Shown: positions 15,122 through 24,811 of the stretch, piece after piece
Position numbering within the stretch: the first letter of the stretch is position 1
How the letters are laid out: the number at the start of each line of letters is the position of its first letter
From: Citrobacter tructae
Lineage (GTDB): Bacteria; Pseudomonadota; Gammaproteobacteria; Enterobacterales; Enterobacteriaceae
Direction of reading: 5' to 3'
Length of the DNA: 64,000 bases
NCBI RefSeq assembly: GCF_004684345.1
Contig: NZ_CP038469.1
Location: 3,720,001 to 3,784,000, forward strand
The notes under the pieces: model-generated
Database searches by the model: none
Told to the model about the DNA's origin: nothing
Seen by the model: the letters and a program-made list of their open reading frames with translations, nothing else
Position numbers and translations under genes: made by a program

Positions 15122-17569
15122 ATGAATGCTCCATTTAGTTATGCATCGCCCACACTCAGCGTAGAGGCTCTTAAGCATTCTATCGCCTACAAGCTGATGT
15201 TCACGATTGGCAAGGATCCGGTCATTGCCAACAAACATGAGTGGCTTAACGCCACGTTATTCGCGGTGCGCGATCGTCTCGTGGAGCGCTGGCTGCGTTC
15301 TAACCGTGCGCAATTATCCCAGGAAACTCGCCAAGTCTATTATCTGTCAATGGAGTTTCTGATTGGCCGCACGCTTTCCAATGCACTGTTATCGTTGGGG
15401 ATTTATGACGATGTCAAAAATGCGTTGGAAGGTATGGGGTTAGATCTCGAAGATCTGATCGACGAAGAAAATGACCCCGGCCTCGGCAACGGCGGTCTCG
15501 GGCGTCTGGCGGCCTGTTTCCTCGACTCGCTGGCAACGTTAGGTCTGCCGGGGCGTGGCTACGGTATTCGCTACGATTACGGCATGTTCAAACAGAACAT
15601 TGTTGATGGTCGGCAGAAAGAGTCTCCTGACTACTGGCTGGAATACGGTAATCCGTGGGAGTTCAAACGCCACAATACGCGCTACAAAGTGCGCTTTGGC
15701 GGGCGTGTTCAGATGGAAGGCAAGAAGATGCGCTGGATCGAGACCGAAGAGATCCTCGCGGTGGCTTATGACCAGATTATCCCGGGTTACGATACTGACG
15801 CCACCAACACGCTGCGCCTGTGGAACGCTCAGGCCAGCAGCGAGATCAACCTCGGTAAATTTAACCAGGGCGACTACTTCGCGGCGGTGGAAGATAAAAA
15901 CCACTCCGAGAACGTCTCCCGCGTACTGTACCCAGATGACTCCACCTATTCCGGGCGTGAACTGCGTCTGCGTCAGGAGTACTTCCTGGTCTCCTCGACG
16001 ATCCAGGACATTCTGAGCCGCCATTATCAGCTGCACAAAACCTACGATAACCTGGCGGATAAAATCGCCATTCACCTCAACGATACCCACCCGGTGCTGT
16101 CGATTCCTGAGCTGATGCGTCTGCTGATTGATGAGCATAAGTTTAGCTGGGACGACGCGTTTGAGGTCTGCTGTCAGGTGTTTTCGTATACCAACCACAC
16201 GCTGATGAGCGAAGCGCTGGAAACCTGGCCCGTCGATATGCTGGGCAAAATTCTACCGCGTCATCTGCAAATCATTTTTGAAATTAACGACTACTTCCTG
16301 AAGACGTTGCAAGAGCAGTATCCGAACGACACCGGTCTGCTGGGACGCACCTCGATCATTGATGAATCTAACGGTCGCCGTGTACGTATGGCATGGCTGG
16401 CGGTGGTGGTGAGCCACAAGGTTAACGGTGTTTCTGAGCTGCACTCCAACCTGATGGTGCAGTCGTTGTTTGCTGACTTTGCGACGATCTTCCCGACGCG
16501 TTTTTGCAACGTTACCAACGGTGTGACGCCGCGTCGCTGGCTGGCGCTGGCAAACCCGCCGCTCTCTAAGGTGCTGGACGAGAACATTGGCCGTACCTGG
16601 CGTACCGATCTCAGCCAGCTCAGCGAGCTTGAACAGCACTGTGATTACCCGCTGGTGAATCAGGCAGTACGCCATGCGAAGCTGGAGAACAAAAAGCGTC
16701 TGGCAACGCTTATTGCCCAGCAGTTGAACGTAGTGGTGAACCCGAAATCGCTGTTTGATGTGCAGATCAAGCGTATCCATGAGTACAAGCGCCAGTTGAT
16801 GAACGTGCTGCATGTGATCACCCGCTACAACCGTATCAAGGCCGATCCTGACGCCGAGTGGGTGCCGCGCGTGAATATCTTCGCCGGTAAAGCAGCTTCC
16901 GCCTATTACATGGCAAAGCACATTATTCACCTGATCAACGATGTCGCTAAAGTGATCAACAACGATCCGCAAATTGGCGACAAATTGAAGGTGGTGTTTA
17001 TCCCGAACTACAGCGTCAGCCTGGCGCAGGTGATTATTCCTGCCGCCGACCTGTCTGAGCAGATTTCGCTGGCCGGGACGGAAGCGTCCGGCACCAGCAA
17101 CATGAAATTTGCCCTGAACGGCGCGTTGACCATCGGTACGCTGGATGGTGCCAACGTCGAGATGCTGGAGCATGTAGGCGCAGAGAATATCTTTATCTTC
17201 GGTAATACGGCGGAAGAGGTTGAAGCCTTACGCAGCCAGGGCTACAAACCGCGCGAGTATTACGAGAAAGACGAAGAACTGCATCAGGTGCTGACGCAAA
17301 TTGGCAGCGGGGTCTTCAGCCCTGAGGAGCCGGGACGCTATCGTGACCTTGTGGACTCGCTGATCAACTTTGGCGATCACTATCAGGTGCTGGCAGATTA
17401 TCGCAGCTATGTTGATTGCCAGGACAAGGTTGACGAACTGTATGGCCGCCCGGAAGAGTGGACCACCAAGTCGATGATTAATATCGCCAACATGGGTTAC
17501 TTCTCGTCGGACAGAACGATCAAAGAGTACGCCGAACACATCTGGCATATTGATTCGGTCAGGTTGTAA
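15122..17569 (+). CDS. glgP: Glycogen phosphorylase GlgP
   Basis: GlgP releases glucose-1-phosphate from the outer chains of glycogen by phosphorolysis, using pyridoxal phosphate. It has 815 residues, the E. coli length. The substrate-site motif NGGLGRLAACFLDS is at about residues 124-137, and the cofactor lysine lies in EASGTSNMKFALNG near residue 661. It is the last gene of glgBXCAP, 19 bases after glgA, with AGGAAT upstream of the ATG. The MalP protein at 24843-27236 is its paralogue for maltodextrins. A bidirectional terminator follows. Confidence 0.97.
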   Translation: MNAPFSYASPTLSVEALKHSIAYKLMFTIGKDPVIANKHEWLNATLFAVRDRLVERWLRSNRAQLSQETRQVYYLSMEFLIGRTLSNALLSLGIYDDVKNALEGMGLDLEDLIDEENDPGLGNGGLGRLAACFLDSLATLGLPGRGYGIRYDYGMFKQNIVDGRQKESPDYWLEYGNPWEFKRHNTRYKVRFGGRVQMEGKKMRWIETEEILAVAYDQIIPGYDTDATNTLRLWNAQASSEINLGKFNQGDYFAAVEDKNHSENVSRVLYPDDSTYSGRELRLRQEYFLVSSTIQDILSRHYQLHKTYDNLADKIAIHLNDTHPVLSIPELMRLLIDEHKFSWDDAFEVCCQVFSYTNHTLMSEALETWPVDMLGKILPRHLQIIFEINDYFLKTLQEQYPNDTGLLGRTSIIDESNGRRVRMAWLAVVVSHKVNGVSELHSNLMVQSLFADFATIFPTRFCNVTNGVTPRRWLALANPPLSKVLDENIGRTWRTDLSQLSELEQHCDYPLVNQAVRHAKLENKKRLATLIAQQLNVVVNPKSLFDVQIKRIHEYKRQLMNVLHVITRYNRIKADPDAEWVPRVNIFAGKAASAYYMAKHIIHLINDVAKVINNDPQIGDKLKVVFIPNYSVSLAQVIIPAADLSEQISLAGTEASGTSNMKFALNGALTIGTLDGANVEMLEHVGAENIFIFGNTAEEVEALRSQGYKPREYYEKDEELHQVLTQIGSGVFSPEEPGRYRDLVDSLINFGDHYQVLADYRSYVDCQDKVDELYGRPEEWTTKSMINIANMGYFSSDRTIKEYAEHIWHIDSVRL

Positions 17570-17571
17570 TA

Positions 17572-17605
17572 AAAATGCCCGGTGGAGTACACCGGGCATT
17601 TTTTC
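17572..17605. terminator. Bidirectional terminator between glgP and glpD
   Basis: AAAAATGCCCGGTG and CACCGGGCATTTTTT form a hairpin with A and T runs on opposite sides, directly between the convergent stop codons of glgP and glpD. Confidence 0.9.
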
Positions 17606-19114
17606 TTAAGACGCCATCGACAACTGGCGCTTCTCAACATATTCCGCGAGCCACTGGGTCATGCGCGATTGCTGCTCGGCGTTCAGCCACATACCTTCTT
17701 TCGTGCGACGCCACAGCGCATCGTCTGCGCGGCGTACCCATTCGTGATCGACCAGATACTTCAACTCGGCTTCAAAGAATTCGTGACCGAAGTCTTCGCC
17801 TAACTCGGCAATTGAGGTCGCTTCGCCGATGATCCATTCGGTGTTGCTGCCGTAGGTGCGAGAATAATGTCGCGCCAGCGATTCAGTCAGGAACGGGTAG
17901 CGACGGCGCAGTTTTGCCGCGTAATCTTCACGGTCACCGCCGATGTCACCACCGGGCAGGATGCACTCTTTGGTCCACGCCGGACCGATGCCCTGATAGT
18001 ACGACGACAGTTTTTCCATCGCGTGCTCAGCCAGCTTACGGTAGGTGGTTAGCTTGCCGCCGAAGACCGACAGCAGCGGCGCTTTGCCGTTTTCGTCATG
18101 GATATCCAGCGTGTAATCACGGGTGATAGCCTGCGGCGAGTCGGACTCGTCATCGCACAACGGACGCACGCCCGAGTAGGTCCAGACGATATCATCGCGG
18201 CCCAGTTGTTTCTTGAAGTGCGCGTTGTAGACCTGCAGCAGGTAATTGATTTCGCTTTCATCAATTTTCACCGCTTTCGGGTCGCCCTGGTATTCGACGT
18301 CAGTAGTGCCGATGATCGAGAACTCATCCATCCACGGAATGACAAACACAATGCGTTTATCTTCGTTTTGCAGGATATAAGCCTGTTTCTGGGTATGGAC
18401 GCGTGGCACCACGATGTGGCTGCCTTTAATCAGGCGGATACCGTATGGCGATGGCAGATGCATACCGTCGTCGAAAAACTCTTTCACCCATGGACCGGTG
18501 GCATTAACCAGACCGCGTGCCTGCCAAGTGTGTTTTTTACCGGTATCGATATCTTCCGCTTCGACAATCCACAGACCATTTTCACGACGTGCAGAGGTGG
18601 CGCGAGTACGGGTTAAAACGTCCCCGCCTTTACGTGCGACCATTTGGGCATTTGCCAAAACCAGTCGTGCATCGTCCACCCAGCAGTCAGAATATTCGAA
18701 ACCGCGCACAATCTCAGGTTTCATCACGGAATCTGCGCCAAAACGCAAACCGGTAGAACTCGGTAAACTGGTGCGTTTGCCCAGATGATCGTACATAAAC
18801 AGACCAATGCGGATCATCCACGCCGGACGCAGGTGCGGGCGATGGGGCAGACGAAAACGCATCGGGAAGGCGATATGCGGTGCCATTTTCAACAATACTT
18901 CGCGTTCAGCCAGCGCTTCGCTGACCAGACGGAATTCGTAGTGTTCCAGGTAGCGCAGGCCACCGTGGATGAGTTTGGAGCTGGCGGAGGAGGTTGCACA
19001 GGCTAAATCCTGCGCTTCCAGCATCAGCACGGATAAACCGCGTCCAGCGGCATCTGCCGCGATACCGGCACCGTTGATGCCTCCACCTATCACAATCAGA
19101 TCTTTGGTTTCCAT
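17606..19114 (-). CDS. glpD: Aerobic glycerol-3-phosphate dehydrogenase GlpD
   Basis: GlpD is a membrane-associated flavoprotein that oxidises glycerol-3-phosphate to dihydroxyacetone phosphate and passes electrons to ubiquinone. I chose the ATG at 19114 (METKDLIVIGGG), giving 502 residues; E. coli has 501. The ATG five codons upstream is not preceded by a ribosome site, whereas GAGAGG lies about seven bases before 19114. The FAD-binding GGGINGAGIAADAAGRG is at residues 10-26. The gene is divergent from glpEGR, with GlpR operators between. Confidence 0.97.
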   Translation of the reverse strand: METKDLIVIGGGINGAGIAADAAGRGLSVLMLEAQDLACATSSASSKLIHGGLRYLEHYEFRLVSEALAEREVLLKMAPHIAFPMRFRLPHRPHLRPAWMIRIGLFMYDHLGKRTSLPSSTGLRFGADSVMKPEIVRGFEYSDCWVDDARLVLANAQMVARKGGDVLTRTRATSARRENGLWIVEAEDIDTGKKHTWQARGLVNATGPWVKEFFDDGMHLPSPYGIRLIKGSHIVVPRVHTQKQAYILQNEDKRIVFVIPWMDEFSIIGTTDVEYQGDPKAVKIDESEINYLLQVYNAHFKKQLGRDDIVWTYSGVRPLCDDESDSPQAITRDYTLDIHDENGKAPLLSVFGGKLTTYRKLAEHAMEKLSSYYQGIGPAWTKECILPGGDIGGDREDYAAKLRRRYPFLTESLARHYSRTYGSNTEWIIGEATSIAELGEDFGHEFFEAELKYLVDHEWVRRADDALWRRTKEGMWLNAEQQSRMTQWLAEYVEKRQLSMAS

Positions 19115-19126
19115 GCTGGCCTCTCG

Positions 19127-19166
19127 CACTTTCGTTATAGCTCATTAATGTTCGTTATCGAGCATA
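19127..19166 (-). promoter_or_regulatory. Tandem GlpR operators in the glpD promoter
   Basis: AATGTTCGTTATCGAGCATA (19147-19166) is a close match to the GlpR operator, and a weaker copy, ACTTTCGTTATAGCTCATTA (19127-19146 region), adjoins it. E. coli glpD has the same tandem pair, so glycerol-3-phosphate should induce glpD by releasing GlpR. A weak CRP-like AGTGA-N6-TAACA lies at 19213-19228. Confidence 0.85.
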
Positions 19167-19312
19167 ATAGCAAAGAATCGCGCCATTGGTAACATCGGAT
19201 AAACAATTTACAGTGATACATATAACATTATGGCGTTTAATTGCCGTCGGGACGTACACTAAGAAGTAACATGCTTGCAAAGCATCACCTGCAATATAAA
19301 GAAGAGAACACC

Positions 19313-19639
19313 ATGGATCAGTTTGAATGTATCAATGTTGAAGAAGCCCATCAGAAGCTGCTGCACGGAACGGCGGTGCTGGTGGATATCCGCGATCCGC
19401 AAAGCTATGCCATGGGCCATGCTCCACAGGCGTTTCACCTGACTAACGACACACTAGGGTCGTTTATGCGCGACCATGATTTCGATACCACCGTGCTGGT
19501 GATGTGTTACCACGGCAACAGCAGCAAAGGCGCGGCGCAATACCTGCTTCAACAGGGCTATGACGCGGTTTACAGTGTTGACGGTGGTTTTGACGCCTGG
19601 CATCGTCATTTTCCTGCGGAAGTGGCATACGGCTCGTAA
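19313..19639 (+). CDS. glpE: Thiosulfate sulfurtransferase GlpE
   Basis: GlpE is a single-domain rhodanese that transfers sulfur from thiosulfate to cyanide or thioredoxin. Its cellular role is uncertain. ATG 19313 (MDQFECINVEEA) gives 108 residues, the family length; the longer frame from 19241 adds 24 residues that overlap the promoter. The active-site loop CYHGNSSKGAA contains the catalytic cysteine at about residue 65. It is the first gene of glpEGR, divergent from glpD, with AGAGAA before the start. Confidence 0.96.
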   Translation: MDQFECINVEEAHQKLLHGTAVLVDIRDPQSYAMGHAPQAFHLTNDTLGSFMRDHDFDTTVLVMCYHGNSSKGAAQYLLQQGYDAVYSVDGGFDAWHRHFPAEVAYGS

Positions 19640-19714
19640 ACCAACAAAGATGCAGCCTGAAACGGGTAGTGTAGATATACTGTCCTCTTTTGTGTGGAAT
19701 AAGCGACAGCAACG

Positions 19715-20545
19715 ATGTTGATGATTACCTCTTTTGCTAACCCTCGTGTGGCGCAGGCCTTTGTTGATTATATGGCGACACAGGGCGTTATCCTGACGAT
19801 TCAACAACATAATCAAACGGATGTCTGGCTGGCGGATGAATCCCAGGCTGAACGCGTGCGCGCTGAACTGGCGCGCTTTCTGGAAAACCCGGGCGATCCG
19901 CGTTATCTGGCGGCCAGTTGGCAGTCCGGTCAAACTGATAGCGGCCTGCACTATCAACGTTTTCCGTTTCTTGCCACGTTGCGCGAACGCGCCGGCCCGG
20001 TAACCTGGGCTGTGATGGCCGCGTGCGTGCTGGTGTTTATCGCCATGAACGTGGTGGGCGATCAGGCGATAATGTTGTGGTTAGCGTGGCCATTCGACCC
20101 TACGTTAAAATTTGAATTCTGGCGTTATTTCACTCACGCTTTTATGCACTTCTCGCTGATGCACATTCTCTTCAACCTGCTGTGGTGGTGGTATCTCGGC
20201 GGAGCGGTGGAAAAGCGACTGGGTAGCGGAAAACTGATCGTTATTACCGTTATCAGCGCACTGCTGAGCGGCTACGTGCAGCAGAAGTTCAGCGGCCCGT
20301 GGTTTGGCGGATTGTCTGGTGTGGTGTATGCGTTGATGGGTTATGTGTGGCTGCGCGGTGAGCGCGATCCGCAAAGCGGTATTTTCCTGCAGCGTGGTTT
20401 GATTATCTTTGCCTTGATCTGGATTGTTGCCGGCTGGTTTGATTTGTTCGGCATGTCGATGGCGAACGGCGCTCATATCGCCGGGCTGGCCGTGGGTCTG
20501 GCAATGGCATTTGCTGATACTATTCATGTGCGAAAACGAACGTAG
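19715..20545 (+). CDS. glpG: Rhomboid intramembrane serine protease GlpG
   Basis: GlpG is the model rhomboid protease, which cuts transmembrane segments inside the inner membrane using a Ser-His dyad. Its physiological substrates are only partly known. The protein has 276 residues as in E. coli: a cytoplasmic N-terminal domain (about 1-90) and six membrane segments. The catalytic serine lies in GGLSGVVYALMG (Ser201) and the histidine in NGAHIAGLAVG (His254). HALMH-like HAFMHFSLMHILFNLLWWWYLGG forms the conserved loop-TM region. It lies 75 bases after glpE and before glpR. Confidence 0.97.
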   Translation: MLMITSFANPRVAQAFVDYMATQGVILTIQQHNQTDVWLADESQAERVRAELARFLENPGDPRYLAASWQSGQTDSGLHYQRFPFLATLRERAGPVTWAVMAACVLVFIAMNVVGDQAIMLWLAWPFDPTLKFEFWRYFTHAFMHFSLMHILFNLLWWWYLGGAVEKRLGSGKLIVITVISALLSGYVQQKFSGPWFGGLSGVVYALMGYVWLRGERDPQSGIFLQRGLIIFALIWIVAGWFDLFGMSMANGAHIAGLAVGLAMAFADTIHVRKRT

Positions 20546-20588
20546 AAGTTCGCCTACAGGCTATCTTATTTGCCCGTGTGAGCTAGGG

Positions 20589-20640
20589 CAGTGCTCGAAA
20601 TTCTCACGTACCGTAAGTACGCTGCGGTTTCTGCGCGCTG
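20589..20640. repeat. Palindromic intergenic repeat (copy B)
   Basis: CAGTGCTCGAAA (20589-20600) and GGTTTCTGCGCGCTG (20626-20640) flank a core with ACGTAC-CGTA-AGTACGCT. The core bases are shared with the repeat at 736-788. It occupies most of the glpG-glpR gap and probably folds as a long hairpin. The family name is uncertain. Confidence 0.7.
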
Positions 20641-20706
20641 GTCATGGCCAAACGGTCTGCAACGATAACGCCTGATAGACGAATTCTAAATTTTCAGGGA
20701 CTTATA

Positions 20707-21465
20707 ATGAAACAAACACAACGACATGACGCGATCATTGAACTGGTAAAAAAACAGGGATACGTCAGTACCGAGGAGCTGGTGGAGCATTTCTCCGTCA
20801 GCCCGCAGACGATTCGCCGTGATCTTAACGATCTGGCCGATCAGAACATGATTTTGCGCCACCACGGCGGCGCGGCGTTGCCATCCAGCTCGGTCAACAC
20901 TCCGTGGCATGACCGTAAAGCGACGCAGACGGCGGAAAAAGAGCGCATTGCCCGCAAAGTTGCCACGCAGATCCCGAATGGCTCGACGCTGTTTATTGAT
21001 ATCGGCACCACGCCGGAAGCGGTCGCCCACGCGCTGCTCAATCACAGCAATTTGCGCATTGTGACCAATAACCTCAATGTTGCTAATACGCTGATGGCGA
21101 AAGAGGATTTCCGCATTATTCTGGCCGGCGGCGAGCTGCGTAGCCGCGACGGCGGTATTATGGGTGAAGCCACCCTCGACTTTATTTCACAGTTTCGTCT
21201 GGACTTCGGTATTTTGGGGATCAGCGGTATCGACAGTGATGGCTCATTGCTGGAGTTTGATTATCACGAAGTTCGCACCAAACGCGCCATTATTGAGAAT
21301 TCACGCCATGTGATGCTGGTGGTGGACCATTCGAAGTTTGGTCGTAACGCGATGGTGAATATGGGTAGTATCAGCATGGTGGATGCCGTGTACACCGACA
21401 CCCTGCCGCCCGCTGGCGTGATGCAGGTCATTGCCGACCACCATATTCAGCTGGAGCTGTGCTAA
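20707..21465 (+). CDS. glpR: Glycerol-3-phosphate regulon repressor GlpR (DeoR family)
   Basis: GlpR represses glpD, glpFK, glpTQ and glpACB and is released by glycerol-3-phosphate. ATG 20707 (MKQTQRHDAIIEL) gives 252 residues, the usual length, with CAGGGA upstream. The DeoR-type helix-turn-helix is at about residues 20-40 (VSTEELVEHFSVSPQTIRRDLNDL), followed by the sugar-phosphate sensor domain with the conserved DIGTTPEAV element. The frame is intact, whereas E. coli K-12 MG1655 carries a glpR frameshift. GlpR operators lie in front of glpD in this window. Confidence 0.96.
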   Translation: MKQTQRHDAIIELVKKQGYVSTEELVEHFSVSPQTIRRDLNDLADQNMILRHHGGAALPSSSVNTPWHDRKATQTAEKERIARKVATQIPNGSTLFIDIGTTPEAVAHALLNHSNLRIVTNNLNVANTLMAKEDFRIILAGGELRSRDGGIMGEATLDFISQFRLDFGILGISGIDSDGSLLEFDYHEVRTKRAIIENSRHVMLVVDHSKFGRNAMVNMGSISMVDAVYTDTLPPAGVMQVIADHHIQLELC

Positions 21466-21471
21466 GTTAAC

Positions 21472-21503
21472 CGTAGGCCTGGTAAGCGTAGCGCATCAGG
21501 CAT
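21472..21503. repeat. REP element between glpR and malT
   Basis: CGTAGGCCTGGTAAGCGTAG followed by CGCATCAGGCAT is a REP unit of the GCCTGATGCGC type, placed between the convergent glpR and malT stops. Confidence 0.85.
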
Positions 21504-21506
21504 TAA

Positions 21507-24212
21507 CTAAACGCCATACCCCATCATCTTCAGCAGTTTCTGCGCATGCTGCACCGCATCCTGGCGGTGTGCGACGCCGAGTTTTTGGTACAAATTGCGG
21601 ATGTGCGTTTTGATTGTTGTCGCCGCCACCGCCAGCTCTCCGGCGATCTGCTCGTTGCTGTAGCCCGAATAAATCAGCCCTAACACCTGCCATTCACGCT
21701 GGGTTAGCGGGCTGGTGCGGATAAGTTCGGGGACTTCGGGATGGGTCAGCAGACGTTCAACGAACCCTTCATCAAAATGGGCGAATTTGTGGCGATGATG
21801 CTGATTAATCTCGCGCAGAATGCGCTGGGCGCGATGCTGATCGAGTTCCGGTAGCGTATTGAGCTGAATCAGCTGGCGCAACTGCTGCGCCATGGCTTCG
21901 CCTTCGATAACAAAGTGGCTGATAAACCCGGTGCGGTTAGCCAGTTGCAGTGCGTCGAGTAATACGCGCTGCGCATCATTTTTACGTCCTGCCTGCCAGT
22001 ACAGCTGATTCAACAGCAGCAGGTTACGGTTAAGATCGCTCATCAGGCGCAGGTTACGCGCATTTTCGTTTAACTCTTCCAGCACAATCTCAGCCGGTTC
22101 AAACTCACCCAGCAGGATCTGCGCGCGGGCGATGTTGCGCCACTGGCTTTGCAGGAAGTGGTTATTGGCGAACTCTGGTTTTGGTGTGTGGCGCAGCCAG
22201 TTGGCGGCCGAGTTTTTGTCACCCACCATTTGCCAGTAAATCACCCGCACCTTATCGGCATTGGAAATCCAGTCACTGTGATAATGTCCGTTGCCCAGCA
22301 GGTTTTCCAGGCGGTTAAGCAGGCTGCGGGCATTGTCCAGATCGCCCCGCGCCAGCGAACACTGAACCAGCAGTGCCAGACACTGCAACTGCTGCTGCGG
22401 CTGGAAGGTGGAAAGAAGTTCAATACCGCTGCGGGCAGACGCTTCAGCTTCATCCAGGCGCGCCCACGCCCACAGCAATTGTGCGCGGATACGCACCAGA
22501 AATTCGTGCATTGGCAGCTGTTCCAGGTGCTGCTCTTTGATCAGCTGGAACGCTTTTTCCTGGATTTCCCAGGCAGCTTGTAAAAAGCCCTGGGCGAATA
22601 AAATTTCGCTTTGTTGGATCAGACTCCACAGCGCGTAATGCCAGACATCATGGTGGCGTGCCATTTGCTCGGTTTGCTGCATCAACGACAATGAGCGAGT
22701 CAGATCGCCCTTACAGTGCAAGACTTCGCCGTGCACCGAGGTGGCGACGATACGGCTGTAGAACCAGGCGATCGGCAACTCATCCAGCGCCAGCTTTGCC
22801 AGACGCTCGGCTTCATCAGGATTCCCGTCATTAATTGCCACCTGAGCACGCAGCGCGTTAAATTCTGCGTGCAGGGTCTGTTCCATGTCGCCTTTCATTT
22901 CTTGCTCTGCGCGTGCCAGCAGGGTGTTCACTTCACTGTAGCGGTGCTGGCTCTGCATCAGCCAGGCTTGTAGCAGAACCAGGCGCGGATTTTCCAGCAG
23001 GCTTTCCCACGGCAGGGCTTTCAGCGACTCTTCCAGCAGCGCCAGTTCACTGTGGTTAAACAGCCCCCACGCATGATTAAGCAGGATATCACGCAGCATA
23101 TGGGCGTCGCCTGCCGCCAGCGCATGATGAATAGCTTCGCTGGGGAAACCTTGTTCCATCCAGCTTTCTGCGGCGGCGCGATGAATTTCGGGGAGTTCCG
23201 CCGCCAGTTCCCACTGGCAGCGCTGGCGTAAGAAGTTGCCAAACAGCGGGTGGTAGCTAAACCATTCGCCAGTGTCATCCATCCGCTGCAGGAATAATCC
23301 CTGGCGCTCAATTTCTTCCAGCCGCATTTGGCCGTTTTCTTCACCGGTGACTCGCGCAATCAGTGCATCGTTCATTGAACGCAGGATGGCACTTTTCAAC
23401 AGGAAATGACGGGTACTGAGATCCACGCTGTCCAGCACTTCATCGACCAGATAATCCGATAAATGACTGGCGTTGATCCCTGCCAGACGTCGTGCCGACT
23501 GGTGTGCGGAATGATTGTTCTGGCGCGCGGAAAGGGCGATCAGCTGTAATGCAGTGGCCCAGCCCGCGACGTCGTCGCACATGCGGCTGCTTTCCGCCGC
23601 TTCGATAGGGGAAGACAAACGGCGATCGAAGAATTGTTTCGCTTCCTGATGGTTGAACGCCAGTTGTTGGCTGCCGATTTCCAGCAGCTGATCGCGCACA
23701 CGTAGGTTGGCAATTCCCAGTTGTGGCAAATTACGCGACAGCACAACCAGCGTGAGATTCTCAGGCTGATGGCGCAGGAAGAAACGCATCGCTTCGTGAA
23801 TAGCTGGATTGGAGATCAGGTGGTAATCATCCACGATCAGGTACAGTGGACGATGCCACTCGGCCAGTTCAATAAACAACTGTGCAAACAGCGAGGTCAG
23901 ACTGGCATACTGGCGTTTTTGCACCATTGCTTCGCTGGTGGTGCAGTGTCCACCCGTCGCCTGTTGGATCGCGGCAATCAGATAACTGGCAAAACGTTCC
24001 TGCTGGTTATCACCTTCATCCAGTGAGAACCAACCCAATTCATTTTTCCCCGCCGCCCATTGTGAAACCAGCGTCGTTTTTCCATAACCAGCAGGACTTG
24101 TTACCAGGGCAAGCCTGAAATTGTTCGCGCCGGAAAGTTTAGCCAACAGGCGCTCACGAACCACCGTATGGTCGAGTCGAACCGGACGACTTAATTTGGA
24201 CGGAATCAACAT
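21507..24212 (-). CDS. malT: Maltose regulon activator MalT
   Basis: MalT is the ATP- and maltotriose-dependent activator of the maltose regulon and the founding member of a large ATP-binding LuxR subfamily. The protein has 901 residues, as in E. coli. The Walker A motif SPAGYGKTT lies at about residues 39-47, the Walker B region YLIVDDYHLI at about 125-134, followed by TPR-like sensor repeats. A LuxR helix-turn-helix occupies about residues 830-895 (LTQREWQVLGLIYSGYSNEQIAGEL). It is divergent from malPQ, whose promoter carries MalT boxes. Confidence 0.97.
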   Translation of the reverse strand: MLIPSKLSRPVRLDHTVVRERLLAKLSGANNFRLALVTSPAGYGKTTLVSQWAAGKNELGWFSLDEGDNQQERFASYLIAAIQQATGGHCTTSEAMVQKRQYASLTSLFAQLFIELAEWHRPLYLIVDDYHLISNPAIHEAMRFFLRHQPENLTLVVLSRNLPQLGIANLRVRDQLLEIGSQQLAFNHQEAKQFFDRRLSSPIEAAESSRMCDDVAGWATALQLIALSARQNNHSAHQSARRLAGINASHLSDYLVDEVLDSVDLSTRHFLLKSAILRSMNDALIARVTGEENGQMRLEEIERQGLFLQRMDDTGEWFSYHPLFGNFLRQRCQWELAAELPEIHRAAAESWMEQGFPSEAIHHALAAGDAHMLRDILLNHAWGLFNHSELALLEESLKALPWESLLENPRLVLLQAWLMQSQHRYSEVNTLLARAEQEMKGDMEQTLHAEFNALRAQVAINDGNPDEAERLAKLALDELPIAWFYSRIVATSVHGEVLHCKGDLTRSLSLMQQTEQMARHHDVWHYALWSLIQQSEILFAQGFLQAAWEIQEKAFQLIKEQHLEQLPMHEFLVRIRAQLLWAWARLDEAEASARSGIELLSTFQPQQQLQCLALLVQCSLARGDLDNARSLLNRLENLLGNGHYHSDWISNADKVRVIYWQMVGDKNSAANWLRHTPKPEFANNHFLQSQWRNIARAQILLGEFEPAEIVLEELNENARNLRLMSDLNRNLLLLNQLYWQAGRKNDAQRVLLDALQLANRTGFISHFVIEGEAMAQQLRQLIQLNTLPELDQHRAQRILREINQHHRHKFAHFDEGFVERLLTHPEVPELIRTSPLTQREWQVLGLIYSGYSNEQIAGELAVAATTIKTHIRNLYQKLGVAHRQDAVQHAQKLLKMMGYGV

Positions 24213-24336
24213 AAGTTTGTCACTTCACTGTGTGAAAATGGGGAAAATGATTTTTTTTGCGCTTCGTAATTAATGGTTATAAGGTCGGCCAGAAAATCAT
24301 TTTATGCAAGCTAAGCGGACTTTTTGTGTGTCTGAA

Positions 24337-24358
24337 TTTGCACTATGTCACAATTCTA
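24337..24358 (-). promoter_or_regulatory. CRP site upstream of malT
   Basis: Read on the minus strand the bases give TTGTGACATAGTGCAAATT, a CRP-type site like the one known at E. coli malT, where cAMP-CRP is the main activator. It lies about 125 bases before the malT start, in the 630-base malT-malP gap. Confidence 0.75.
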
Positions 24359-24636
24359 TACATCTATTGCAATAATTGCTCTTAGGGGCCACAAAGGGCG
24401 TGGCGACTGGGTTCACCGTTATTTTTACGGCTGTGAAAATTGACCTCATTTTTTTATGGTTATTGAATTGTCCTGGAGAATGTCGGCGGTATTTGCGATC
24501 GACTTAAAACTTTCGTGTGAAATCTCTTAATCGCTATACGTATTTCAGGTTAGAAACTATTTCTCTGTTTACATATTTTTTCTCAACCTTATCCCGCAAT
24601 TTGATATTGTCTGGTTAATCCCTTTTCGTTAATGCG

Positions 24637-24664
24637 AAAACCCTGTCATATTTGCAGGGGTTTT
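24637..24664. terminator. Terminator-like hairpin in the malT-malP gap
   Basis: AAAACCCTG (24637-24645) pairs with CAGGGGTTTT (24654-24663, one bulged G) around TCATATTT. Both orientations end in T runs, so it could terminate transcripts from either side. No gene is seen in the 240 bases before it, so its purpose is unclear. Confidence 0.5.
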
Positions 24665-24731
24665 ATATGGGTATTTTGCGTATCTACGAGTAATTACCCC
24701 TCCTTTAAGTGGCGATGATCACATTTTTATG

Positions 24732-24811
24732 CTCATCCCCGCTCCTCCTCCCTGCCTAATCCTCACCAGGATGAGGAAGGTCAACAATGAGCCTGGCAAA
24801 CTAGCGATAAC
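24732..24811 (+). promoter_or_regulatory. malPQ promoter with MalT boxes
   Basis: MalT binds motifs of the form GGGGATGAGG or GGAGGA. Visible are CTCATCCCC (24732-24740, reverse), CTCCTCC (24742-24748 area, reverse) and GGATGAGG (24769-24776, forward). A -10-like GCGATAACG follows at about 24804-24812 and the start codon is at 24843. No strong -35 is needed at MalT-dependent promoters. Confidence 0.8.

Noticed and set aside
16253..17173. A 306-codon reading frame antisense to glgP
   Set aside because: It is a shadow of the strongly biased glgP codons.
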